Of a DNA stretch of 64,000 nucleotides, positions 8,438 through 16,083 are shown in pieces; position 1 is the stretch's first letter; each line of letters begins with the position of its first letter. The position numbers and the translations under genes are program-made. The notes under the pieces were generated by a model, which was not told where the DNA came from, made no database searches, and saw only the letters and a list, made by a program, of their open reading frames with translations. Source of the stretch: Rhizobium sp. CSW-27 (GTDB lineage: Bacteria; Pseudomonadota; Alphaproteobacteria; Rhizobiales; Rhizobiaceae); NCBI RefSeq assembly GCF_018760785.1, contig NZ_JAHHZO010000001.1:496001-560000 (forward strand), in the 5' to 3' direction.

Positions 8438-8941
8438 ATGACTGCATCCAGCCTTGCGGCACATATCTTCAGCGCGGCCGAAAGCCGCGAATGGTTCAAG
8501 CCGCTGCCCGGCGAACATATTGCCATGCGGGTGGAAACCCGGCACACCGGCGGCGCCTTTTCGCTGACCGAGATCATCGTGGAGCCGCAATCCGGCCCGC
8601 CGCTGCACATCCACACCGATGCCGATGAGGTGCTCTACGTACTGGAGGGAACCGTCGACTTCATCGCCGGCGACGAGCAGTTCCGCACCGGCGCCGGTGG
8701 CTTTGCCGCCATTCCGCGCGGCATGCCGCATGCCTTCCGCAATTTCGAGGCGCAGCCGGCGCGGATGCTGGTGATGCTGACGCCCGGCGGCTTCGAGCAG
8801 TTCATGCCGGCCATGCGCGGCCGCGCCCTGTCCGAGGTGCCGATGCTGGCCCGGCAGTTCGGCATGGAAATCGTCGGGCCGCCGATCGCGGCACCGGCCG
8901 GAACGCCGCCGCAGGAGGCGATGGTCCCGCAGGAGGCATAG
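8438..8941 (+). CDS. Cupin-domain protein
   Basis: A 167-residue single-cupin protein. Cupin motif 1 is GPPLHIHTDADEVLYVLEG, with the metal-type His-His-Glu pattern, and motif 2 is IPRGMPHAFRNF. Relatives include quercetinase-like dioxygenases and proteins of unknown role; the reaction cannot be assigned. An AGGAA ribosome-binding site precedes the ATG at 8438. It lies downstream of the AraC regulator and ends 32 bases from the convergent autotransporter. Confidence 0.82.
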   Translation: MTASSLAAHIFSAAESREWFKPLPGEHIAMRVETRHTGGAFSLTEIIVEPQSGPPLHIHTDADEVLYVLEGTVDFIAGDEQFRTGAGGFAAIPRGMPHAFRNFEAQPARMLVMLTPGGFEQFMPAMRGRALSEVPMLARQFGMEIVGPPIAAPAGTPPQEAMVPQEA

Positions 8942-8973
8942 TCACAGCCCTCCCACGGTCGAGGGGCCGTGCC

Positions 8974-11682
8974 TCAGAAGGACACCGCAAGCGCAAGCCT
9001 TGCGGTGTTGCTGATCTCATCGGCGGAAAGAACGCCGTTCCAGTTGAAGGTCAGCCGCATGGCGGGCGAGAGCCTTGCCTCGATGCCGGCCTTCAGCACC
9101 GCCGCATCGCGCGGCAGCGACACGCCGCCGACGGTAAAACTCTGACCGCCGGCATAGGCGAGCGTCGATTCCGGCGACAGATCACCGAACACATGCCGCC
9201 AGCCGATTTCGCCGGTGAGGCTGACCGGGATCGCACCGACCGCCAGATCGGTGACGACGCGCAGGCCGAGCGTGGAAAGCGTCAGGTCGTCGATGCTGCT
9301 AGCCCCGGAAAGCGCCGCAGATCCCCCCTGCTCCGCAAAGCCGTCGGTCCACAGGCGCACCCGGGCGATATTGGCAAAGGGTGTCAGGGTCGCATTGCCG
9401 GCGCGGATATCCGAGGAAAGCTCGGCGAACACCTGGGCGGTGTCGCCGTGATAATCGCCGGTCAGCACCTGCGACAGGCTGCCGACATCGATGCCGCGCC
9501 GGGTGCTGATGCTGTTGCCGGACCAGATGGCCCCGCCGCTCAGCGTCACGGGTCCGAACCAGGTGCTGCCGTAAATGCCGGCATGATAGGCGTCCACATC
9601 GGCATGATCGCCGCCCTGCGGTTCGGAGACCTGGTTGCGGCTGGCTCCGACCACAACGCCGACCCGGCCGCCCTCGAAGCGGTCATTGTCGAACAACAGT
9701 GCATCGGCACCGAGAAGTGCCCCCTTCAGCCGGCTCCTGACCTCTTCCGCATTGCCATCGCCATCGATATGGCCGTTGCCGCCGAACACCGCCGCCCAGA
9801 AACCGTCCTTGCCCTCATGGCGCACCTGCATGCGCTCGCGCAGGGCCTCGCGCTGGAACTGGCTGTCTTCCAGCAGCTGGCTCTTCAGGGAAGCATGCAG
9901 ATCGCCATCCAGCCGCTCGAAGACGTTCGCGGCATCGGCCTGCGACATCGACTGCACCGCCAGGAACAAGCCGTCATTCGAAGGCAGCGCATCGGCGGCC
10001 GTGGCCGCTGCCCGCGCATTGGCCGTTGCGGCATAGGAGGAGAAGGCGACCGCATTGCGGTCGAGATCGAGCGTCAGGCTGCCTGTGCCATAGGTGACGA
10101 GCGGCGACAGGAAGGCGAAATCGGAGGTGATGCTGTCGAAACTGCCGGAGATGCCGCCGGTGGCGGTGAGGATCGTATAGCTGACGGAAGGATCATAGAC
10201 CTGGCTTGCCGCCACCACCTGAAGCGTGCCGCCGAGCGTGGCGGTCCCGCCGACCGCAACGAGATCGGACAGCCCGGTCGAGGAAATTTCCGCCTCGTAG
10301 AGCGCGCCCGTGCCAAGCGTCAGGTCGCCTGTGACGGACAGCGTCGCCATGCCCGGCCCGGGCGACAGCGTGCCACCGGAGCCGACGGACAGCGATGCGA
10401 CGCTGCCCGTGCCGGAGAGCGTGCCGGTGCCGGAAACAGAGACCGCGCCGAGCACCGTTCCGTCATTGGTCAGCGTGCCGCCACTGACGCTGGCTGTGCC
10501 GGTGATGCTGCCGGCATTGTCGAAATCGCCATCGGTGTTGACGAGCGACGCGACCGTGCCGCCATTGGTGACGCTGCCGGCATTGGTCACTGCGCCGGTG
10601 GAACCGGTGCTGTTGTTGACGAGACTGCCCGCCGATCCGACACTGACATCGGACAGGCTCGCATTGTTGGTGAGGCTGCCACCCGTGATGCTGGTGGTTC
10701 CTGTGACGCTGCCGCCGGCATTGTTGGTGAAGGTGCCGGCGCTGTTCGACAACGAGGCGATGCTGCCGGCATTGGTGACTTTGCCGGCATTGGTGACGGC
10801 GCCGGCGCTTGCACCCACATTGTTCGTGAACTCGGCATCGGCGCCGACCGCGACATCCGAGAGAGTGGCATTGTTGGTCACGGTGCCGCCGGTCACGGTG
10901 GTGAGGCCCGCAACCGTGCCGCCGGCATTGTTGGTGAAGCTGCCAGCGCTGTTCGACAGCGAGGCGATGCTGCCGGAATTGGTGGCTGTGCCGGCATTGG
11001 TGAGCGTGCCGGCGGTAGCGCCGCTGTTGTTGATGAAGATTGCGCCGGTCGCAACCGACACATCGGCGAGCGCGCCGTTGTTGGTCAGCGTGCCGCCGGC
11101 AAGATCCGTAGCCCCGAGCACGCTGCCCGTCGCATTGTTGGTGACGATGCCGCCGGCGGTGACGGTGAGCGCTCCGATCGTGCCATTGTTGGTGAAGGTG
11201 GCCGCAACGCGCGTGATGCCGCTGATCGTCCCGTCATTCACGGCGCTGCCGCCGGAGAGGAGAAGGTCGCCATCCAGCGTGCCGGAATTCGAAAGAGTGC
11301 CGCCGGTCACCGTGAGATCGCTGGCGAGCGTGCCGCCGGCCAGAACCTCGATCAGGCCGGAGGAAAGGCTGGTGCCATTGCCGACGGTGAGAACCGAGGG
11401 AACGCGCAGCGTGCCGCCATCGACGGTGAGTGTCGAGACCTCGGCGGCGGACGAGACGATCGCAACGCCGGAGCCGATCTCGGCGGCATCGCCGGCCCCC
11501 GGCGCCTGCGGTGCGGTGGACCAGTTGGCGCCGTCGGTGAAGGTGCTGCCGGAGGCGCCGGTCCAGCTGGCCGGAACAGTCTGCGACACGGCCGGGGGGA
11601 CCGCAAGAAGGGTCAGGCCGGAGGCCAGCGCCGTCGAAAGCCAATGCCGGGTCCGGCCGGGACCCAGTCCGCCCACCGCCAT
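8974..11682 (-). CDS. Autotransporter (type V secreted) adhesin-like protein
   Basis: A 902-residue outer-membrane autotransporter. A signal peptide (residues 1 to about 33, cleavage near AVSQT) leads to a passenger rich in Asn, Gly, Thr and Ser with repeated GSIASLSNSAG and FTNNAGG units (period 69 residues) that should form a beta-helix. The C-terminal roughly 280 residues (from about 625, GFWAAVFGGNG) form the translocating barrel and end in a terminal Phe (LALAVSF), as BAM substrates do. Passenger-associated repeats suggest a surface adhesin; no catalytic motif is visible. A TTAA-N7-TTAA CtrA box lies 77 bases upstream of the ATG, implying cell-cycle control. Confidence 0.9.
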   Translation of the reverse strand: MAVGGLGPGRTRHWLSTALASGLTLLAVPPAVSQTVPASWTGASGSTFTDGANWSTAPQAPGAGDAAEIGSGVAIVSSAAEVSTLTVDGGTLRVPSVLTVGNGTSLSSGLIEVLAGGTLASDLTVTGGTLSNSGTLDGDLLLSGGSAVNDGTISGITRVAATFTNNGTIGALTVTAGGIVTNNATGSVLGATDLAGGTLTNNGALADVSVATGAIFINNSGATAGTLTNAGTATNSGSIASLSNSAGSFTNNAGGTVAGLTTVTGGTVTNNATLSDVAVGADAEFTNNVGASAGAVTNAGKVTNAGSIASLSNSAGTFTNNAGGSVTGTTSITGGSLTNNASLSDVSVGSAGSLVNNSTGSTGAVTNAGSVTNGGTVASLVNTDGDFDNAGSITGTASVSGGTLTNDGTVLGAVSVSGTGTLSGTGSVASLSVGSGGTLSPGPGMATLSVTGDLTLGTGALYEAEISSTGLSDLVAVGGTATLGGTLQVVAASQVYDPSVSYTILTATGGISGSFDSITSDFAFLSPLVTYGTGSLTLDLDRNAVAFSSYAATANARAAATAADALPSNDGLFLAVQSMSQADAANVFERLDGDLHASLKSQLLEDSQFQREALRERMQVRHEGKDGFWAAVFGGNGHIDGDGNAEEVRSRLKGALLGADALLFDNDRFEGGRVGVVVGASRNQVSEPQGGDHADVDAYHAGIYGSTWFGPVTLSGGAIWSGNSISTRRGIDVGSLSQVLTGDYHGDTAQVFAELSSDIRAGNATLTPFANIARVRLWTDGFAEQGGSAALSGASSIDDLTLSTLGLRVVTDLAVGAIPVSLTGEIGWRHVFGDLSPESTLAYAGGQSFTVGGVSLPRDAAVLKAGIEARLSPAMRLTFNWNGVLSADEISNTARLALAVSF
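10721..11134. repeat. Two tandem 207-bp units inside the autotransporter gene
   Basis: The segments starting at 10721 and 10928 match in phase with many identical blocks (ttgttggtgaag, gctgttcgac, gaggcgatgctgccgg). They encode 69-residue passenger repeats, and more diverged copies flank them. Copy number could change by recombination. Confidence 0.7.
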
Positions 11683-11758
11683 GTCATTCTCCCTGTCATC
11701 GGAGCATACAGGAGCTGCATCGCTCCCCCTCGTGACGGAACAAACTAGAAGCAGGCGG

Positions 11759-11773
11759 TTAATGGCAGGTTAA
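11759..11773. promoter_or_regulatory. CtrA binding box
   Basis: Exact TTAA-N7-TTAA; on the minus strand it reads TTAACCTGCCATTAA, followed by CC. It sits 77 bases upstream of the autotransporter ATG and downstream of the lipoprotein terminator, so it most likely belongs to the autotransporter promoter. Confidence 0.65.
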
Positions 11774-11790
11774 CAGCAAGGCCACTGCGT

Positions 11791-11846
11791 AAAAAACTGT
11801 AACATTGCTGGAAAACCCATGAATTTCCGCAATGATTACAGTTTTT
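11791..11846 (-). terminator. Long terminator hairpin after the lipoprotein gene
   Basis: A stem of about 22 bp (AAAAACTGTAA-CATTGC-GGAAA pairing with TTTCC-GCAATG-ATTACAGTTTTT, with two single-base bulges) is flanked by A and T runs on its two sides, so it can work in both directions. It begins 15 bases after the lipoprotein stop codon. Confidence 0.82.
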
Positions 11847-11860
11847 CTCTGCAGATATTC

Positions 11861-12427
11861 TTAGCTCTTGCGACGCGAGGTCTTGCCGACGGCAACCTCT
11901 TCGAAGCCAAGACGCACGCGGGTGAAGCGGGACGTGCCGCCAACCGTGTTGGGAATGGCCACATCCGGCTTGTTGAAGATGAACTGGGTGGAGCCTTCCG
12001 GCGGCACCGTGACCGGATAGTTGACCGATTTCGAGTAGATCACCTTGTCGCCGTCAATCACCTCGACCGTGACCGGAAGCGTCACCGAACCGGCCTTGCC
12101 GGCCGGACCGAGCACGAGACGGCCCTGCGCCATGACATTGATCGTCAGCGTCGTGTCGTTGGCGGTGCAGGCGCGCGTCGCCTCGGCAAGCGAGGCACGA
12201 TAGATCAGCTTTTCCGGATCGTCCTTGGCATTGCCGGCATAGGAACTGCGAATCGCGGTGTCGTCGCGCAACACCACCGGCGGGCAGAAGGCCTGCACCA
12301 CGGGGGTCACCGGCTGGGCCGCCGGCTCGCTGCCGGTGAGCCCGCCAAGGGGCGAAGAGGAGTTACACCCGGCAAGACCTGCAAGAAGGGAGAGCGAAAG
12401 AAACCTGAGCGAAGACTTGCCAAACAC
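11861..12427 (-). CDS. Putative outer-membrane lipoprotein
   Basis: About 188 residues with a lipobox LLAGLAGC near residue 20 followed by NSSS, so a lipid-anchored, probably outer-membrane protein. The mature part has two beta-rich blocks, TLTINVMAQGRLVLGPAG and VTLPVTVEVIDGDKVIYSKSVNYPV, then a basic C-terminus. I recognise the type as a conserved rhizobial lipoprotein but not its function. I favour the GTG at 12427 because an AAAAGGG site precedes it and it puts the lipobox at normal distance; an ATG at 12469 would add 14 residues. It is divergent from thrC. Confidence 0.75.
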   Translation of the reverse strand: MFGKSSLRFLSLSLLAGLAGCNSSSPLGGLTGSEPAAQPVTPVVQAFCPPVVLRDDTAIRSSYAGNAKDDPEKLIYRASLAEATRACTANDTTLTINVMAQGRLVLGPAGKAGSVTLPVTVEVIDGDKVIYSKSVNYPVTVPPEGSTQFIFNKPDVAIPNTVGGTSRFTRVRLGFEEVAVGKTSRRKS

Positions 12428-12685
12428 GTAATGCGACCCTTTTCTTCCCAACCGCCACTGAACGGACATTCCGGGCTTTCACGGTAAATTTTGATGGTCT
12501 ATACCAGCGGCGCACGGAAAAATCGATTGGGATTGCAGCCGAATTTTGTCTGGACCGGAAGCCCTGGCGCGAAATGCGCCGCCCGGTCGATACAATCGCC
12601 TTCAAGGGGCCGGCCTTCGGCCTGATCGGGTTCCTCCGCCATCGTCCGCTTCGGACCGTCAAACACGCATCCAGGGATAGCTGTC

Positions 12686-14083
12686 TTGGACTATATTTCT
12701 ACTCGGGGCGATGCGCCCGCTCTCGGTTTTCGTGATGCCCTGCTGGCGGGTCTCGCCCGCGATGGCGGTCTCTATCTGCCGCGGGAATGGCCGGTCTTCA
12801 CGAAGAAGGATATCCGCGCCATGCGGGGCCAGTCCTACCAGCAGATCGCCTTTGCGGTGATGTCGCGCTTCGTCGATGGCGAGATCCCCGATGCCTCCCT
12901 CAGGGCGATGATCGACGAGGCCTATGCCACCTTCCGGCATCCGGCCGTGGTGCCGCTGGTGCAGGTCGGCCCCAATGATTTCGTGCTGGAGCTTTTCCAC
13001 GGCACCACCCTCGCCTTCAAGGATGTGGCCATGCAGATGCTGGCCCGTCTGATGGATTACGTGCTGGCCGAGCGCGGCGAGCGCGCCACCATCGTCGGCG
13101 CCACCTCCGGCGATACCGGCGGGGCGGCGATCGATGCCTTTGCCGGGCGCGAGCGCACCGACATCTTCATCCTCTTCCCGCATGGCAAGGTCTCGCCCGT
13201 GCAGCAGCGGCAGATGACCACCTCGACACATGCCAACGTGCGTGCACTGGCGGTGAAGGGCAATTTCGACGATTGCCAGGATCTGGTGAAGGCCATGTTC
13301 AACGATGTCGGCTTCCGGGAGAGCGTGAAACTGTCCGGCGTCAACTCGATCAACTGGGGCCGCATCATGGCGCAGGTGGTCTATTACTTCACGGCCGCCG
13401 TCTCGCTCGGCGGGCCGGACCGCAAGATCTCCTTCACCGTGCCGACCGGCAATTTCGGCGACATCTTCGCCGGCTATGTCGCCAAGCGCATGGGCCTGCC
13501 GATCGACCGGCTGGTGATCGCCACCAATGACAACGACATCCTGGCCCGCACGCTGAAGACCGGACGCTACGAGATGAAGCCGGTGATCGCCACCACCTCG
13601 CCGTCGATGGACATCCAGATCTCGTCCAATTTCGAGCGACTGCTGTTCGAGGCCTATGGCCGCGAGCCCGCCGCCGTGCGCTCGGCCATGTCGGGCCTTC
13701 GCCAGTCCGGCGCCTTCGAGATCCAGCCGGAGGCCCTGAAGGCGATCCGCCGCGAATTCCGCGCCGGCCGCGCCACGCAGAAGCAGGTTGCGCAGACGAT
13801 CCGCGCGACACTTGCCGAGACCGGCTACCTGCTCGACCCACACACGGCAACCGGCATCTTCGTCGCGGCGAAGAATGCCAGGACCGCAAGCCCCATGGTG
13901 ACGCTCGCCACCGCGCACCCGGCCAAGTTCCCGGCCTCGGTAGAATCCGCTTGCGGAATTCATCCGTCCCTCCCATCATGGCTCGCTGATCTGATGAACA
14001 GGGAGGAGCGCTACGACCTGCTGGAACCCGAGCTTAAGGCGGTGGAAACCTTCATCCATCAGCATGCGCGGGCGAAAGCGTAA
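12686..14083 (+). CDS. thrC: Threonine synthase
   Basis: PLP enzyme that converts O-phosphohomoserine to threonine, the last step of the pathway. A protein of 465 residues with the N-terminal YISTRGDAPALGF typical of the bacterial long form, the PLP-lysine motif HGTTLAFKDVAMQ (Lys112), the phosphate-binding GATSGDTGGAA loop, and the VPTGNFGDIFAGY block. The start is a TTG at 12686 preceded by AGGGAT; no ATG or GTG fits the conserved N-terminus. The M16 peptidase follows 26 bases later, a common rhizobial arrangement. thrB lies 15 kb away. Confidence 0.96.
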   Translation: MDYISTRGDAPALGFRDALLAGLARDGGLYLPREWPVFTKKDIRAMRGQSYQQIAFAVMSRFVDGEIPDASLRAMIDEAYATFRHPAVVPLVQVGPNDFVLELFHGTTLAFKDVAMQMLARLMDYVLAERGERATIVGATSGDTGGAAIDAFAGRERTDIFILFPHGKVSPVQQRQMTTSTHANVRALAVKGNFDDCQDLVKAMFNDVGFRESVKLSGVNSINWGRIMAQVVYYFTAAVSLGGPDRKISFTVPTGNFGDIFAGYVAKRMGLPIDRLVIATNDNDILARTLKTGRYEMKPVIATTSPSMDIQISSNFERLLFEAYGREPAAVRSAMSGLRQSGAFEIQPEALKAIRREFRAGRATQKQVAQTIRATLAETGYLLDPHTATGIFVAAKNARTASPMVTLATAHPAKFPASVESACGIHPSLPSWLADLMNREERYDLLEPELKAVETFIHQHARAKA

Positions 14084-14109
14084 GGGCCGCAGTGCCGGAA
14101 AGACCGACA

Positions 14110-15408
14110 ATGAATGTTGAAATCACCCGGCTTGCCTCCGGGTTGACCGTCGTGACGCAGAACATGCCGCACCTCGAAAGCGTGGCGCTGGGTGTCTGGA
14201 TCAAGTCGGGATCGCGCAACGAAACCGTCGACGAGCACGGGATCGCCCACCTTCTCGAACACATGGCCTTCAAGGGCACCGCGCGCCGCTCGGCGCGCGA
14301 TATCGCCGAGGAGATCGAGAATGTCGGCGGCGAGCTGAATGCCGCCACCTCGACCGAGACAACCTCCTACTATGCAAGGGTGCTGAAGGACCATGTTCCG
14401 CTGGCCATCGACATCCTCGCCGACATCCTGACGGAATCGGCCTTCGACGAGGAGGAACTGGAACGCGAGAAGCATGTGATCCTGCAGGAGATCGGCGCGG
14501 CCAACGATACGCCGGACGATCTGGTATTCGACCGCTTCTCGGAAGTCGCCTATCGCGGGCAGACCATCGGCCGGCCGATCCTCGGCACGCCCGACACGGT
14601 GAAAGGCTTCACGCCGGACCAGATCCGCGGCTATCTCGCCCGCAATTACACGACCGACCGCATGTTCATCGTTGCGGCGGGTTCCGTCGATCACGAGACG
14701 CTGGTGCGACAGGTGGAGGACCGCTTCGCGCTGCTGCCGAGCAGGCCCGCCGCGCCGCCGGTGTTCGAACCTGCCCGCTATCTCGGCGGCGAGGTGCGTG
14801 AGACGCGCGATCTCATGGATACGCAGCTGCTGCTCGGCTTCGAGGGCAAGGCCTATCACATGCGCGACTTCTACTGCTCGCAGATCCTTGCCAATATTCT
14901 CGGCGGCGGCATGTCGTCCCGCCTGTTCCAGGAGGTGCGCGAGCATCGCGGGCTCTGCTATTCGGTCTATGCCTTCCACTGGGGCTTTTCCGATACCGGC
15001 GTGTTCGGCATCCATGCCGCGACCGGCGGCGAGGACCTGCCGGAACTGGTTCCCGTCATCCTCGACGAGCTGCGCAAGGCCTCCGACGTGATCGAGCAGC
15101 AGGAGATCGACCGCGCCCGCGCCCAGATCCGCGCCCAGCTTCTGATGGGCCAGGAAAGCCCCGCCGCGCGCGCCGGCCAGATCGCCAGGCAGATGATCCT
15201 CTACGGCCGCATCATTCCCAACGTGGAAATGATGGAGCGGCTGGCCGGCATCACAACTTCGCGATTGACCGATCTTGCCGGGCGGCTGTTTTTCGATACA
15301 GTTCCGACATTGTCCGCCATCGGCCCGGTCGAAAAGCTGGCGCCGCTCACGGACATCACGGCGGCACTTTCCTCGCCGCACATCAGGACGCAGAAAGCGA
15401 CCGGCTGA
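14110..15408 (+). CDS. M16-family zinc peptidase (mitochondrial processing peptidase-like)
   Basis: A 432-residue metallopeptidase. The inverted zinc motif HLLEH is at residues 47-51, and the third ligand lies in the helix ELEREKHVILQEIGAAND near residue 120. The C-terminal half carries the glycine-rich loop LGGGMSSRLFQEVREHRGLCYSVYA shared with mitochondrial MPP-beta and bacterial homologues. The role in bacteria is peptide or signal-peptide degradation, not firmly known. I prefer the ATG at 14110 over the GTG at 14092 because the conserved N-terminal strand starts there. It is cotranscribed with thrC. Confidence 0.92.
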   Translation: MNVEITRLASGLTVVTQNMPHLESVALGVWIKSGSRNETVDEHGIAHLLEHMAFKGTARRSARDIAEEIENVGGELNAATSTETTSYYARVLKDHVPLAIDILADILTESAFDEEELEREKHVILQEIGAANDTPDDLVFDRFSEVAYRGQTIGRPILGTPDTVKGFTPDQIRGYLARNYTTDRMFIVAAGSVDHETLVRQVEDRFALLPSRPAAPPVFEPARYLGGEVRETRDLMDTQLLLGFEGKAYHMRDFYCSQILANILGGGMSSRLFQEVREHRGLCYSVYAFHWGFSDTGVFGIHAATGGEDLPELVPVILDELRKASDVIEQQEIDRARAQIRAQLLMGQESPAARAGQIARQMILYGRIIPNVEMMERLAGITTSRLTDLAGRLFFDTVPTLSAIGPVEKLAPLTDITAALSSPHIRTQKATG

Positions 15409-15468
15409 TCACGCGGGCTTTGCCATTCCGTTCAGCGATCGCGCTGGACGGGATGGAACGGACATAGG

Positions 15469-16083
15469 ATGACGCGGTCGGTGTTTCGGTTTTTGTCACG
15501 TCAGCCGGAAACGCCGGAACTCTATGGCGAGCGCCATATGCTGCGCCTGCCGCGCTATACCGATTATCGCGACTGGTATGAACTGCGCGCCCAGAGCCGC
15601 CTGTTCCTGCAGCCCTGGGAGCCGAGCTGGCGTCATGACGAACTGACAGAGGCCGCCTTCAGGGCCCGCGTCACCCGCAATTCACAGGAATTCGCCTCGG
15701 GCCTTGCCGTGCCGCTTCTTCTGTTCCGGCGGGAGGACAAGGCCCTGCTAGGCGGCATTACCATCGGCTATATCCGGCGCGGCGCGGCGCAAAGCTGCAT
15801 GATCGGATACTGGATGGGTGAAAAACATGCGGGCCAAGGTCATATGTTTGCCGCACTCCGCCTTGTAGTACCCTACATCTTCTCCGGGCTTCAGTTGCAC
15901 CGCATCGAGGCAGCCTGTATCCCGGAAAACTGGAAGAGCGTGCGGCTTCTTGAAAAAGCCGGTTTCGAACGGGAAGGTCTCTTGCGGAAATATCTGAAAA
16001 TCAACGGAGAGTGGCGGGATCACACCCTCTATTCCCTGCTTGCCGGCGAAGAGGCGGATATCGGGATGCAGGCCGCACAATGA
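15469..16083 (+). CDS. RimJ/RimL-type GNAT acetyltransferase
   Basis: A 204-residue GNAT protein. The start LYGERHMLRLPRYTDYRDWYELRAQS is typical of RimJ-type N-terminal protein acetyltransferases. The acetyl-CoA core is IGYWMGEKHAGQGHMFAALR, and HRIEAACIPENWKSVRLLEKAGFEREGLLRKY is the standard RimJ/L ending. The substrate may be a ribosomal protein, but this is by family only. Its stop overlaps the next gene's ATG (ATGA at 16080), so it is coupled to the EAL-domain receptor. Confidence 0.9.
   Translation: MTRSVFRFLSRQPETPELYGERHMLRLPRYTDYRDWYELRAQSRLFLQPWEPSWRHDELTEAAFRARVTRNSQEFASGLAVPLLLFRREDKALLGGITIGYIRRGAAQSCMIGYWMGEKHAGQGHMFAALRLVVPYIFSGLQLHRIEAACIPENWKSVRLLEKAGFEREGLLRKYLKINGEWRDHTLYSLLAGEEADIGMQAAQ

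Noticed and set aside
9193..11748. 851-codon plus-strand open frame opposite the autotransporter
   Set aside because: Composition mirrors the antisense of a Gly/Asn/Thr repeat gene; no domain, no ribosome-binding site, and the minus-strand frame has a signal peptide and a barrel.
12428..12685. Riboswitch or leader peptide before thrC
   Set aside because: I looked for a Thr/Ile-rich leader frame and an attenuator stem and found neither.
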